Origin: Spongospora subterranea f. sp. subterranea
Taxonomy: Eukaryota; Endomyxa: Phytomyxea; Phytomyxea; Plasmodiophorida
DNA length: 64,000 nucleotides
NCBI GenBank assembly: GCA_049724395.1
Contig: JAUGWO010000209.1
Span: 1 to 64,000, forward strand
Direction: 5' to 3'
The notes under the pieces are model-generated. The model made no database searches. It saw only the letters and a program-made list of their open reading frames with translations, and had not been told where the DNA came from. Positions 22,163-34,800 of this stretch are shown in pieces. Within the stretch, counting starts at the first letter, position 1. Each line of letters begins with the position of its first letter. The position numbers and the translations under genes are program-made.

Positions 22163-22509
22163 GTGTCCACTTCTGCCATCATGTCTAAGGTTGAGATTGA
22201 AAACTCACTACAGGTTCTTTTCCTGGGTTTGCCCTCAGTAACGGGTTGTCTGTTGCATTTCGAACAGGATAATAGAAGAAAACTGGCTAACTTGGGTATG
22301 GACAATCAATTGATCGGCGCTATGATGCGTCTCGTGCCCTGGATGTTTTGACTGTAGTGCCACATTCATCATCGATTTTACAAGCAATGCCTTCATATGA
22401 TGAAATACAGCAATTTGCATTATCAAGTTTTTTTGATTATTTTCGAAAAGCGTGGGTGAATCTGTTCAAACCTAAAGACTGGAACATTCACCGACAAGAG
22501 GAGAGCTAA
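22163..22509 (+). mobile_element. MULE/Mutator-like transposase remnant
   Basis: The frame from 22163 contains LPSVTGCLLHFEQDNRRKL, matching the pattern of the MULE transposase segment in which a Gly-Cys-x-x-His-(F/L) block follows the second catalytic Asp region. After a change of frame around 22330-22350 it continues as ALDVLTVVPHSS, then FFDYFRKAWVNLFKPKDWNI, which fits the ...YF...W......F....WN... block near the MULE C-terminal catalytic region. Only about 110 residues of a protein normally several hundred long remain. It has at least one frameshift and ends at a stop at 22507-22509. The family call is from memory of MULE proteins. Confidence 0.5.
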
Positions 22510-23041
22510 TTGTAAATCGCTAAAAAGGACTCGCATTTACATTCGTCATCATCTGCTTTACGATAATAATTTCCCCAAACACAGGGATATTTTACCGGTC
22601 TCATCTCATTCAGATTATTCCATTCGATTAAATCAGTAATCCCGTATTCCCCATCATTGATGTCAATCGCTGCGAAATGTCATTGATGCAAGCGTTGAAT
22701 GGACGAATGACCAATGACGTGGTTGAATTTGTGTAAAACGGAACGGTCATCGTTCTCAACAAAGAGATTAAGCAAGGTGTAATCCTTTGAACGATGCCCA
22801 ACATGTGGATGCGAGAACCTCCGTTGTCAACAATGCTGTCTGAAAGTCGGTTGTTTCAGCAATTTACAGGAATAGGCGGCTCATCCAGCAGCGAGGGAAA
22901 AACATCGCGATCATGATAGGCCTTGACAATTATTTTCCCATTGCTCATCCAAACCTTAATGTATTCGTACACAAGTTGCGAGATGAAGCTGAGATTTATT
23001 TGAGGTTTCAACATGAATGCGATATTGAACAAGCGTACCAC
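22509..23041 (-). pseudogene. Unknown gene family, copy 1 (left arm of inverted repeat)
   Basis: On the minus strand, coding-like segments include KIIVKAYHDRDVFPSLL (near 22890-22940), a block with DDRSVLHKFNHVIGHSSIQR (near 22695-22755), and the best conserved part, DINDGEYGITDLIEWNNL followed by YPCVWGNYYRKADDDECKCE (near 22530-22660). A GT...AG intron of about 85 nt could join the first two. The third lies in another frame, so either further introns or decay are present. It is not a family I know. The second copy at 23190-23626 preserves the same words, which argues that the family was protein-coding. Confidence 0.45.
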
Positions 23042-23568
23042 CCAACCACGCTTCTGTTATGATGTCGTCGTCAGACCTAATATCTGAATCATATATATCG
23101 TATCTTATCAGTAATTTACATTATATATACATTCCCTCGTCTCTTGATTTGGTACCGGCAATCAGTCTCCCGTCAACGCCATCTATCCTGTCAACTGCCT
23201 GTTTAATGATGCGCTTGAGGAGCAAAATCAAGATTATCAGCAACTTGTTGAAGCCTATCATGATCGCGATGTTCCCCCCCCCCTGTTTTGTTAAAAATAT
23301 TTCAGAGATTACACCTTGCTTAATCTCCCTGTTCAGAACGATGAACGTTCCGTTTTACACGAAATTCAACCACGTCATTGGTCATTCGTCCACGCTTGGA
23401 TCATTGACATATATTCGCAGTGATTGACATCAACGATGGGGAATACGGGATTACTGATTCAATTGAATGGAATAACCTGAACGAGATGAGACGGGTAAGA
23501 CATCCCTGTGTTTGGGGAAATTATTATCGTAAAGCAGATGATGACGAATGTAAATGCGAGTCTTTTTT
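22522..23568. repeat. Long inverted repeat, arms about 262 bp, spacer about 520 bp
   Basis: 22522-22784 and 23307-23568 are inverted copies with roughly 85-90 percent identity by eye. Inside the spacer a further perfect 20-bp inverted match is present (22901-22920 with 23254-23273), so the original duplication was longer. The arms contain the coding-like gene copies listed separately. It starts 13 bp beyond the MULE remnant, so long terminal inverted repeats of a transposon are an alternative to an inverted gene duplication. Confidence 0.93.
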
Positions 23569-23626
23569 GATACAAGATACTAATAGGTGTCATGGTGATT
23601 TGACAGAAGTTATTCAACTGACTTAA
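23190..23626 (+). pseudogene. Unknown gene family, copy 2 (right arm of inverted repeat)
   Basis: The plus-strand counterpart of the minus-strand copy. The sequence near 23250-23275 encodes VEAYHDRDV, followed by DERSVLHEIQ-like sequence near 23340, and 23420-23626 encodes DINDGEYGITDSIEWNNL then HPCVWGNYYRKADDDECKCE. The pieces lie in different frames with a homopolymer of nine Cs in between (23273-23281), so this copy appears damaged. The two copies point away from each other. Confidence 0.45.
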
Positions 23627-23629
23627 AAA

Positions 23630-24720
23630 CGGTATAATGATTGGCCTACTGCTCCGCCTAAATTTTTCATTATTTCCCCTTCACATTCTCGATGGGGAGA
23701 ACAACTTAGTCAGACAAATGGTTGTCTGCTTTGAGGGCGACCTCTACGAATATCAAAGAATAAACCTCGAAACAAGTATAATGATGAATTTTTTATCGGT
23801 CCTCATCACTTAATACTGAACTTAATCAATAATCTAGAAGCAACCCTCGGGTATCATATCCCAGACGCAATCGATAGATGAATTAAATAAAAACCCAATA
23901 AGTCATGTTCATGACTGATCGTTAACAGACGCAGCCAAGAGAAATATCCCACGCCTGGGGCCATGATCAGAGCCGAACAAACTATCAGTCATGTTCATGA
24001 CTTATATTATTTGAATTATGAATTATGAATGTGGAAAGTAGTAGTTTGTGAACTGCCCTTCGCGGTCTGATACGCCGGTCAATCGATAGATATATTATTA
24101 TTGAGAACGTTCAATATGGCATGTGCATGACTGATGGTAAATTGATAACTTCCAGTGTCCATTGACTAATTTCAAAGAAATGGAAACCCCAATACCACCT
24201 GTACCGAACGGATTCATAATTGAGTCTATTCCAGTGATGCACTCCGCCTTTCACTTATGATTACCAACGCTATGGCGCTATCTACAAATTCAGTCCGTCC
24301 TCCAGGTGAAAGATTTTCGTGGTTTGCTGAAGGACATAAAATCAGAGTTTTGTGCCACACAATAGTAATATAATTGAAAATTCATTGCCATAATTAGTGT
24401 TCCCCTCAATATAGATAGTACACACTGGTCAACGATGATCATTACTAGGGCTATACCAATATAGAGTATTGCCGGATTGGGTTGGACAATTCGGTATGAT
24501 CATTAAACCAATCATCCTCAGTTTTCAGTGTCTCACATCGGTCAGTTCTGGTATTGCTGTCATTCAAACTGGTCCAATCTAGTCCTATGCGGTTATTTTC
24601 GAATTCCAATGGAGCCTATAGTTCTTTCTTGTCTGTTTATTGAGGTTGTGTTTGCTTGAGCTGAGCTGATCAATCAATACTGGATCTGAATCAATAAAAT
24701 CTGATTAGAAAGATGGCGTT
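23630..24720. other. AT-rich intergenic stretch with three copies of a 16-bp palindrome
   Basis: No gene is seen. AGTCATGTTCATGACT occurs at 23901-23916 and 23987-24002, and a variant (GCATGTGCATGACT) near 24119-24134. Each is an inverted pair of ATGACT half-sites around a 2-bp centre. Short poly-A and dinucleotide stretches are otherwise unremarkable. Confidence 0.6.
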
Positions 24721-24726
24721 ATCGCT

Positions 24727-27700
24727 CTATAAGGTGCAATACAATTTAGCTACCCAATTTGACCTATCTGGATAATCAGACACAGCTTTACTGATAACGT
24801 GTTCCCCTTTTGTTGATATATGATCGGTTTTCCCCATTTTATCCCAGATAGTGGAATGAACATTGACCAAGGCCCGACGTGCAAGAGTGCATATTAATGC
24901 AGGGATCCTATAGATGTCATAATCGCATATCATCAGTATAGGAATGCGATAAAACTCTGGACCAAACCGAACACTATCAGAATCGATAAGATCATATTGC
25001 ACACTCGTTCACAGAATAAACCAGACGACTTGATCGGGCTCTTTAACGCTTTACAGGATTGACATTGCTCCAATTGATATACAGGAAGTGTTTGAACACA
25101 ATCGGGGACCGGTTCTGCCCAATTAACTGATTAATACGCAATAACAATAATATGATCAGGATTGAGAATGAGTGACCTACTCATAACACATTCTATCCAT
25201 TGGAATAGCTGATTCTTAACCAGATTTGGATCGGGGGTCATATTTCGGTTGTGACAGAATCTGCATATCCATGATGGATCTGGAGCTGGTGATGCGCCTC
25301 GTTTAATCCATTTGCAATATATGGCTGATTGAAGAGCATATGGAATATATAGAGCGTAGACGATGAGATTGATAGGTGCAGGGATGTTGAGGGCGCCTGA
25401 GGTGCATCATATGAGAATGGGGTCATGGGGATCAGGAGATCATCCCGCCTTTATGACTATTGATGATGATCTCGCTCATACCGAACTGGAACTCGAGTTG
25501 GGAATGGGATCGACCTCTCTGATATGTGCTGTTCTGTTGTGAGTAAGGTGAGTATTTGATGATAAGGTGGTGAAGTGTTATGGCAATCCGTTTACCAGGA
25601 GAGCCACGATCAGGGTCTGTTAGCAATCACATCAATCAGGTCAACACTATTAAGGTATATGGGTATTGAACCTTAATCAGAACCAGGATTGACGAGAGAA
25701 GGAATATTGCCAATAACGTTTGAGATAGTAATCGTTGACCTAATGGTAAATTATCGAAATCATCAAAACTGAATGAGTTCAATGATGATTTATAGAGAGT
25801 AAACCAGGAGCCGAATACAGTATGGTATGTCTGTACTTGATCGCCAACTATCGATTAGAATGAGGGATGATGAAGGAGGAGCGACACACGATTAGTACCA
25901 GAGAGAGTTAAAGCGACAGCGAATCCGGTGCAGAATACCATAAGGAATATACTGGTTATGAGGACATTAGAGCGAATAGGGATAATGGTCCTTGATAATA
26001 CACCAATAGATGGGATTACCGATAGGAACTTGATCAGTTTAACCCATAATAGGATGATGAAGAGACTAAGGGAGCCAGTGTATAGCAGATCAATAAGGAG
26101 ATTGGTGGTGAAGACGGGATGGAGAAGGCGAAGGGTGGCGTTAACGATGAGGACGGCCCATAGGATGATCTCCTGTTGACGATGAGGGAATGTGTCAATA
26201 GGGGGTGTATTAAACATCATTCGGGGACTATAATACCATTTGATTCCACCCAGACCGAATATATCTCCCAATATTGACCCGTTTCATGTTATTGAACTCG
26301 ACAAGTATAAACCCAATGGCGATTAACCAGGAGATTGGCTCATAATCCCATTTTACAGGGGCGTCAATAGGGATTCGGGTAAGGGCGATGGAGGAGGAGA
26401 AGAGGGTGTAGAGGAAGAAGGAGGCGAGAGTGATGAGGAACTGGGCGAGAGGTGAAAAGGGGGAAAGGGATGGGATGGGATAGAATGGGATAGGCACCTT
26501 AACCCTGTTGATGGAGAGGAACCTGAGAGGGAGGGTGAGGGAGGGAGGAATATGGACCAGAGGAAGAGGACGGCTGACCGGTCGGGACGGGAGAGGAGGA
26601 GGGAGGCGAGATCGGGACCGGAACCGGGGCAGGAGGGGTCGGCGAATACCTGATGGGCGATCGGGATGAGGGGGCGGTGGTGATCAGGGGGTCATGATCA
26701 GATTACAGGACGGGAGAGGTAATCGGGGACAGACCAGATATTGTGGAGAATACGGGCGATAACGGGGTGGGAGAGGAACCTGAACAGGATGGCGATAAAA
26801 CAGGGGGGAGGATGGACCAGGGCGGGGAGGAGGACATCACCTCAGATTATGGCTCTCTAACGCCATATCAATGGCCGACAGACCATTGTCATCACCACCG
26901 CTCATCTCGATAGCGATCGCCCGTATATGATCCCCTTCGTAGGCATCGACCAGGGCCATGGCGCTATCGGTGAAGTGGTGATGAAGGGACATCAGCTGCC
27001 CTGATCTGGACACAACTCGCCCCGCCGCCGCCTTATACAGCTCACATATCGCTAATGACGTCCTGATCGTGAATAGGCTCGATCTGATAACGGCATTAGA
27101 TATGGTGATCATCCTCGATTGCGATAAACTGGTCTGATATGCGAATAGCGATAGAATATCAAGTGCTGATGATGTTGGCAGTAGCTCAATTAATCGACAA
27201 ACGATTGTGAATGATGAATTGCACTGTCTCTGATCATGAACTGCACAAGCCAGATGAATATATTTGAAATGTGTGTTGGTGATGATATTGTCTTGATTCA
27301 TATCAACACCGATCGTGATCAGTTTCGATATGATCCCAACATCACTATCGATGATCGCCTTATATATATACCGGACCAGATCATCAGCAGATATTGACGA
27401 TAATGACGATCTCGCCATCTCGATATTACCGCCATCATCACACAGCTGACTGTTCAACACTATTACAGATTTAACATCCAGCACCGAATCGGCCAAAAAC
27501 AAGAACGACGACTGAGGAGAAATGAGCTGAAACTTGATCCATTGAAGGATTGTTTCATTCAACGCCTTCTCGAGTATTTGTCTGTTCCTTGGTTCTGTTT
27601 TACGATGAACCTTCTTTAGCGATGGTCTCGATTTCCGGCGTTTCCTGTTCGATAGACTGGATTGACATGGAATAACATGTGGTGACGAGATATTACCCAT
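24727..27700 (-). CDS. TRP-type cation channel homologue, copy 1 (multi-exon, partly decayed or divergent)
   Basis: From ATG 27700 the first exon encodes a basic N-terminus then ankyrin-like helices ending NGLSAIDMALESHN (near 26840-26880). Following exons contain a hydrophobic block corresponding to the pre-S1/S1 region, an S2-S3 linker (EFNNMKRVNIGRYIRSGWNQ near 26230-26290), S3-S5 hydrophobic segments (26180-25870), a pore-like helix FGSWFTLYKSSL (near 25790-25820), S6 (LLAIFLLSSILVLIKV near 25675-25725), a TRP-box-like tail (LNIPAPINLIVYALYIPY near 25340-25395), then WICRFCHNRN and, further on, CQSC. These parts follow TRP order and match the copy at 31.8-35.3 kb. Several exon joins are not obvious, so it may be a decaying gene. 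The C-terminal boundary is uncertain. Confidence 0.6.
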
Positions 27701-28065
27701 CGGGCTTGGAATGAGTCGGGGGTGGTTTTGAATAAGAGGCCATCGAGAGACAGTTGAGGTGGATATGAGGTCGGGAGAGAGATGGTGTGGGTGTTAGTGA
27801 TGAGGAATTAGAGTACAGAGAGAGAGAACGGGATTGGGGAAAGATTGCTCATCACAGAGAGAGGGACCAAGATCGTGATCGATAGGGGTAGAAGATGGAG
27901 AGCGGGTGGACCACATCCCACATTCACAAACGACTCATAATCAACACACCAAACAGACATTATCCAATGGGGTTTATGGTGAAGAGATGTGATATTGTGT
28001 ATAGACAATGAATTCGGCGAGAAACGGTCTAATTCATGTGTAATCAAGGTGCTTTTCCACAGTAA
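27701..28065. other. Upstream region of TRP copy 1, no gene seen
   Basis: About 360 bp of mixed sequence with GA-rich runs (near 27780-27900). It would contain the promoter of the minus-strand channel gene. No specific element is recognised. Confidence 0.4.
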
Positions 28066-28359
28066 TCAAAGCATCGTCACTGGTCGCCAAGCAAATCTGG
28101 CAATTCCACATTTTGTTGCAGATTCGGAGAGAGATATATGAACAATCCCATTACGTATTGACTGGGCTGAATCAGTCTGATGTCTAATCGTGATCAATGT
28201 ATATGAGTCCGACCTAACGACACACCTCTCAATGCATAAACTATCGCAAACATCAATGACAGGTAGGAGAAAATCAATGAAACTTGTATTAGTGAGACAC
28301 ATTTTCGCATCGTCACATATGAAAACAGTGTTGTTTAAACTACAGCAAATATTGAACAT
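28066..28359 (-). CDS. Short open frame, doubtful (97 aa)
   Basis: The minus-strand frame encodes a 97-residue product with six cysteines and no recognised motif. It lies in the 4-kb gap between the two head-to-head TRP-like genes. There is no splice or polyadenylation support. It may be chance. Confidence 0.15.
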   Translation of the reverse strand: MFNICCSLNNTVFICDDAKMCLTNTSFIDFLLPVIDVCDSLCIERCVVRSDSYTLITIRHQTDSAQSIRNGIVHISLSESATKCGIARFAWRPVTML

Positions 28360-28379
28360 TAAACTGTTTTAGATGCAGA

Positions 28380-31300
28380 ATGATATGAGCGCAGATATAT
28401 CAATTGACAGATAGGACGTATTCTAATGGTAGATATGATTGACAGACAAGTAGAATGAATGTGACTTTTGAGGAGACACATTACTGAGTAAAGTAGAGCC
28501 AATGTTGGTATAATATCGTCAGAGACTGGTACAACAATGACACAATAACGCCCAATTGACCTTAAGAAATATCACATCATCACAATCAATGATCATTGGT
28601 AATCCAGTGTATTGCTCTCCCATCAGGTTCAGAACCTACTTTTACTCATAGACTTCTTCAATATGAACTGAACTCGGCTATATTTCAGGCAGAATCAGGT
28701 TGACAAACCGAACTATCGAATTCTGCTTGTCAATCTAAGTCAGGTGCTGATGGCAACCTATATATCTATCTATATCTTTTGTCACAATGGCTTCTGCTCA
28801 GGCAGATCAGTCAACTGTCCGAGTGCGAACACAACCTGAAAACAAACCATTACCTTTTTGAGTTATTTCAATGAATTTAGCTATCGAGTTTACAACGCGG
28901 TTTTGCAGGAGCGTTTCTGAATATCCAGCCCCATCGCTCAAATAATGCCACTGTTAATCGGTTCTGAAACTTATGGAGGAGATGTGACAAACAATCATTG
29001 TAGTGTATTGAGCAATGAACATCACCAGGCGATATATCAATCGCTTTAACCGATTTACGAAATGGGAAACCTGTGAAAGGCGCATTCTCTGACGTCGTTG
29101 GCCATTTGGTGTCGGGGGCGGCGGACGGTCAGGGCCTATCTGGCGTCAAGAACAACAAGCTGTAGCCGAGGGAGCGATGGTGTCGTGTGTCAACAGCCAC
29201 TTCACGACAAGCGGTCGGAGCAAGACCAGGGCACACGATCATCCCTCTTGCACTATCGCTTATCGTCGCCCTTCTATTTTGTCGATGTTGGAGGAGCAAG
29301 CGGGCTGTTCTCGTTCCCCCCTTGGCTAGAGGAGCAATTCGTTGGCATTCCGAGTCGATAAAACCACCCCCTCTGTGTCCAATGAGGTTCATGGGCTCTA
29401 GTGATTTGGGGCTTTCAACACACACTTCCATTGTATTGGGAAAGACTACTGATCACGTACAACGAAGATCGTTATGACCGACGAGAGGAGTAATCAAATG
29501 GGTAAATGGGGACGTCGTGGCTAACACCAATCACACAGAGCACCAACAAGCAGCGAATGTCAAATATGACAGAGGTAAAGAAGTAAGAGCGTTTGAGGCC
29601 AAACACATAGGGAATTACAAGGAGCCGATCTTAACGCCAACTCTAAACACCCATTGGGGCTCCAATCATCTTGTGGGAATGGTGACATAGTCGGATATCA
29701 TATAATGGACCATTTCTTATAGGTCGCAATGTAGATCATCGCTCCACACCTGTTTCTATCATTGTTCATAGTCAAGTTTGAACAAGGTTTCGATCGGTTA
29801 GGTTTGCTGGAACAACAATCCCGCTGGTCTAAGATGGTTCCTTCAGTGGATGGATGCCCAAGCTACTTGTAGCGCCTGTAGGAATTGGACACCCCACCGT
29901 TGGTTGCCGGAAATATTCGGAACCTGTTGCTCCAGCGAAGCGACAATACAACGATGCTGTAATCATCGAAATGCTTGGCCAAACTTGACGTATGAGTTCA
30001 TGGTCAGGAAGGGGGCGCCCCTTGCCTTGTTCGTGGCACCGAGAAATCGCCCTCTGGGACCGGCCAAACGAGGAAGCAAAAATCGTTTTTTTTTGTAACG
30101 CTTTTAAAGAAGAGAAGTCTTGAACTGTCACGACAGAGAATTAGCGCCATGTAATATTGCCCAACGTGTTTTTGTCAGATACTACATGACGATGGCCCCG
30201 CTCCACCTCCCCAAATTGTCCAATATTCTTCGTCGCCACTGGACGAGGCGTTTGTTCACACTGGTGAATCGGATGGGTTCGAGATCCGACTGCCGCTGTC
30301 GTCTTCTGAACAGATCCGACATGAAGTGATGGGGTGTTTGGAATTCTTTAACGCTATCCAGTCAGTTCAACACCTACACCGGAGCCCATCGAAAACAGAA
30401 TGATGAGTTTATCGAGGCAGTCGACAAAGTATTTCAAGAGATGGAGGAAACTAAACTAAACCACGTGTTGCTTCAGCTTCAATATTGATTGATGGAAACA
30501 ATGCGAACGGGGAAAGAACAGGGGGAGAGTGATCGATTACCAGATCCATCAAATGGCCAAAAAGCGTTTATGAAGCTCTCCCCGATTCTCTTGAACTTGA
30601 CGAAGCGTTAGTGAAAAGTGGCCCGACGGGGCAATAACTTCGTTTTATAAATCAAACGATGGTACGAGCTGCAATGAACGGGTGAACTTTATCTCGTCAC
30701 GAACAGACATTGCCAGTCAAACAATGTTGACTATTGGACGGAACAAACATTTTCAATGAATGGTTTGACACGTCCTTTAGTGTTATCTGAAATGGCCAAG
30801 AGCTGTGTCGAACGGGTTAATAATGGGTCCGACGTCTAGCCGAGAAGGTGTATTAATACGACATCAATTGCCAAACCCTCAGAGCGACGTTGCACATTCC
30901 AATGATCTCCTCTCCTAAGTGGATCGGTCTTTATTGAGTGTAATCGGCAATGATGGTGTTCGTTCTAACGTCTCTTCTGATATGATTTTACAGTTTAACA
31001 CCTGATATCGACTAATGCTTTTTATGACTTGTTTCAACGACTCCTCTTTCAATTCTATCTCAATGAGACGTTATCTCATCTTATGTGTTTTCATAACCTT
31101 ATAATTGTTGGATCCTTCTCGTAGTGTGGTGGCCAATATTCCTTCATATTCTATTTAAGTTGGTCTCACAGTTTAGGTTCACAACATGATCCAGTTGTAA
31201 AGTGACCGCTCTTTGCCCATTTCACCATCAGCACTTTATCCAAATAGGGAAATGTTCAAGGCCCTCTCCAAACCCTGATCGAAAAGCATTCAATAACTTG

Positions 31301-31570
31301 CGATAAAATACCGATTAAGATCTATAAGAATGAAGGGAAGGTGGGCGCTATCAATATAATCTATCGCCATCAGCTAATACCCCAATTTGACACATCTCAG
31401 TTCAACTCAGTTATGGTGAACCTGATCACCGTTATCCCCTGTCGATCTCTTCATCATCACTTCGCCTTCAATTGCTCTGACACCTGACGATATTCTCTCT
31501 CCTGTTTGAATGGCGTCTCCCCATGTGACAATCGCTTCTTGATCACCATATGCCCATTGAAGATCCATTG
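28380..31570. other. About 3.2 kb without a convincing gene
   Basis: Short open frames of 60-100 codons occur on both strands around 29.1-30.4 kb but shift frame repeatedly, and none shows a known motif. Composition is slightly more GC-rich at 29.1-30.3 kb than in the flanks, so this part may be an old mobile or gene remnant. Nothing else is seen here except the presumed shared upstream region of the two TRP-like genes. Confidence 0.35.
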
Positions 31571-31838
31571 TCATCACCCTATTCCAGATCCGAGTCGTTC
31601 AAGTAGTTTCACCATTGTTGACGATGATGAGTCGGTTTTAGGTATTGGTCCATGGATGAGTTGGTGAACGTTGGAGATCAGTCCTTGTACCAAACATGGG
31701 CAAAAGATACCATAAGTCGTACTTGATCTGGAAAATGGGGCAATCGAACTAGAGGGACCTACAATAGGGTCAATCATATCATTCACAACAATAAACGATA
31801 TCGCCAGATCGTGAACCCCTGTCGATATCGTCCCTGGA

Positions 31839-34800
31839 TTGAGGGTGATGGCCGATCCCACCCCGACCCATCTCCATCATGATCCAGTGATCCCGTCCTG
31901 TCCACCCGATCCCTCGACCGCTTCCCCATCAACACCCGCTCCCCCTTTATCCGCTCCTGGCCATCGATCGCCTCAATTGTCCCCAGCCCCGATACGATCC
32001 AATATCATCGCCAAGATGTTGGAACAGAAACAGGCGCTCGACCCATTACGATCCGGATCAGTTCATCAACGGCTTCAGAATTTATTACTGAATGACGGTG
32101 TTGGTGTATTCCCGTTATCCCCTAAATCGTCATCATTCCTCGATTACATTAAAGGGCCCGATGTGAATAATAACGGTATCTGGCAGAGGATCAACGATCA
32201 AACCGATGATCCAGTTGAATGGTTAACTGTCCTGCATTATTCCATTGCTAAATCAGGTTCATCATCATCCTGATTGGGATCGCCTCCTCTCACCATAACC
32301 CCATTATCAGATATCGACACCATTCGAATATTGTGTAAAGCTCATGTTAATGTCGACGCCATCGATACCGTCAAAGGGATCAGTTTCTCGTGTTTTCAGG
32401 TATTGATAGAAAGACGTTCCTCGTCATTCTATGACATTAATATCGATGGGGTTTCAGTTAGCTGGAGCTGTTTATGACAATCGCCCATCAGAATTGGCAT
32501 TCAATGTGATGATCAAACTGGGATCAGCGACTAAAACCAAAGAAACTTTGGAGTCATTGAGGATATTCATGAAACACACTGATTTGGGCACTGATAAGCT
32601 ACAAGATCTGGGTGTTAGTATTGTTGAGGCGAGCCCATTCCCCATTATCGCTTGTATTAACACGGCTAGCGTTATGACTAGAGCAGCGTTCAAGGTAATC
32701 AAGGAATACTCATTGGGCTCATCATCGCCAGTTTCAGATCAACGAACACGATTCCAATACAGATCATATCGAGACGAGAACCCCTAGAAAGGGTGTCACA
32801 GTTCTTCACCAATCTGGCCATTCGCCTGTTGAACAGCCTTGGATCAGATCATGTGGCGGCGCTAGCGTTAGAGGTTAAGGACGAGGATGGGGTTAGCGCC
32901 ATCGAGGCGGCCATCCAAACAGGGAACATGGAGTTTATGGTGAGAGGGGGAGGGGCGGTCCATTAATTGTTTGATCACGAACCTGATGTGGTGTTGTGTG
33001 TGTGGATTGGCCCAGACCGATCTAATGGTGATCAGGATCATATCGAATATATGGACCAACCCCTATTATCTAGCTCAGCATGTTATGGTCGAACCGGGTC
33101 AACGGGGATCTCGTCTTCCTCTATATCGCCTTCTCATATCTGATCCCAATTTGTTCTTCAACCTGAATAAGGCCAAGGTGATCTGGCCCGAGATCCACCC
33201 ACCCGTTTCTGTCTGTTCTAACACGTTGATCGTATCCCCCAGTTTGTTCTCAGAACAATTGGATTTATCTGGTTCTTGGCCCTGATTTCAATCTGTGCCC
33301 TGACCCGTCCTCAACTCCAGGTGGATATCTCTCTTTTTCTAGCTCCATCTCCTCCTCTTCATCGTCATCTCACAATGTGATCACAGGACCCCATTTCCTG
33401 GTTGGAGCTGTTCACGTGGTTCAACGGGTTCGGGTTCATCATTGGCGAAATCAGTGAATTGACCCGTCAAGGTCTATCGAAATACCTCTCATCAGGATGG
33501 AATAAGGTTGATATTATCGCCTGGTCGGCCCTTATTCTCAGCTGTTTATGGAGGATAATCCACAATCGGATCGCCACCACCTTATCATATCAACAACCTG
33601 TATTGCCATCGTCATCATCCCCTACACAATGCTCGTCTAACCCGTTTTACCCTCCCGGTTCAACAGGTAGCCGACGCCCTCATATCCATTGTTGTGGTTG
33701 TGCTCTGGATCAGATTAACAAGGGCATTCGCTATAAACTCGTCATTGGGAATATTGACCCGAATGTTGCCCCAATTCCTCAGGGATATAATGGTGTTCAG
33801 TCTCCTCCTATTAGTGGTTATGATCGGGTTCGGCCCCGTCCTTCGGAACCTCATTCAGTGACTGATCCTCTATCACCTTATCAGGTTCGGTATCTCCCTA
33901 TCGATATCTGTCGGCGAATCAGTTAACGCCTATAATACTGTCGGTGGATCAATATTCACCCTTTATAAAGCGGCTTTAGGCAGCTCTTCAATTTCGATCT
34001 ATTCCTTGAGCTCGATACCGGTAAACGGATAATCGCTCAAACCCTTCTTGGCGTATTCCTATTACTGTCTGTTGGTAAGGAGGTTTTATCGCCATGAGAG
34101 TGACCCCTGGCTAACAACACCCTTTTCCCCCATAGTAATCCTGGTCAATCTGCTCGTGGCGATGATGGTCAGTGATGGGTCGGCCGTTGTAGCGCCATCT
34201 CCCTGGGTCCCTTGACTCCTTCGCTCAGGCCGATACCTACAGTAAGGTCCAGGACCGGAGCCAGAAGGAGTTCCTGTGCGGTTGGATCGAGTTGACCTGG
34301 GAGATCCATCAAGAGAACGGTGTTCTCCCTCCCCCATTCAACACCCTCGTCTACATATTATCGCTTCCCTATATCGCCCTCATGTTCATCCTAGAGGTGC
34401 TCGATCACCGCCCGCCCATCACCAATCCCCTCACATCTCCCATTCTGCAGAACAAAACTCATCGCTCCCGCTCCCACATGTTCTCCAAACGATCGCTCAC
34501 AGTTATCCTTGAACACCGTTTATCGGTTGGTCCATTGGGTGAACTGGCCCCAGATCATAATATCAACGAGTGGATATGTGCACAATGTTCGTTCACTAAC
34601 CCAGTTCGCTCGATAAAGGATAATTCCCTATATCGTGAGAGATGGATAAGGAATATCGAAGGTCTTCAATTGCCCTATTGTAATCTGGATTCCCCTCCCT
34701 GACCTCTCCCCATTCCCCCCTATAGGATATGTTCCCGAATCCCTTAAACTGATACCGGATCAGGCTGCGATTCAATGCCTGAACTGTCAATCACTACAAC

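Noticed and set aside
29098-30330. Several 60-100-codon frames that could be a transposase
   Set aside because: Frames overlap on both strands and show no catalytic motif, terminal repeats or splice pattern.
31574-31861. 95-codon minus-strand gene overlapping the start of TRP copy 2
   Set aside because: It has no motif and no splice support and overlaps the first exon of a better supported gene.
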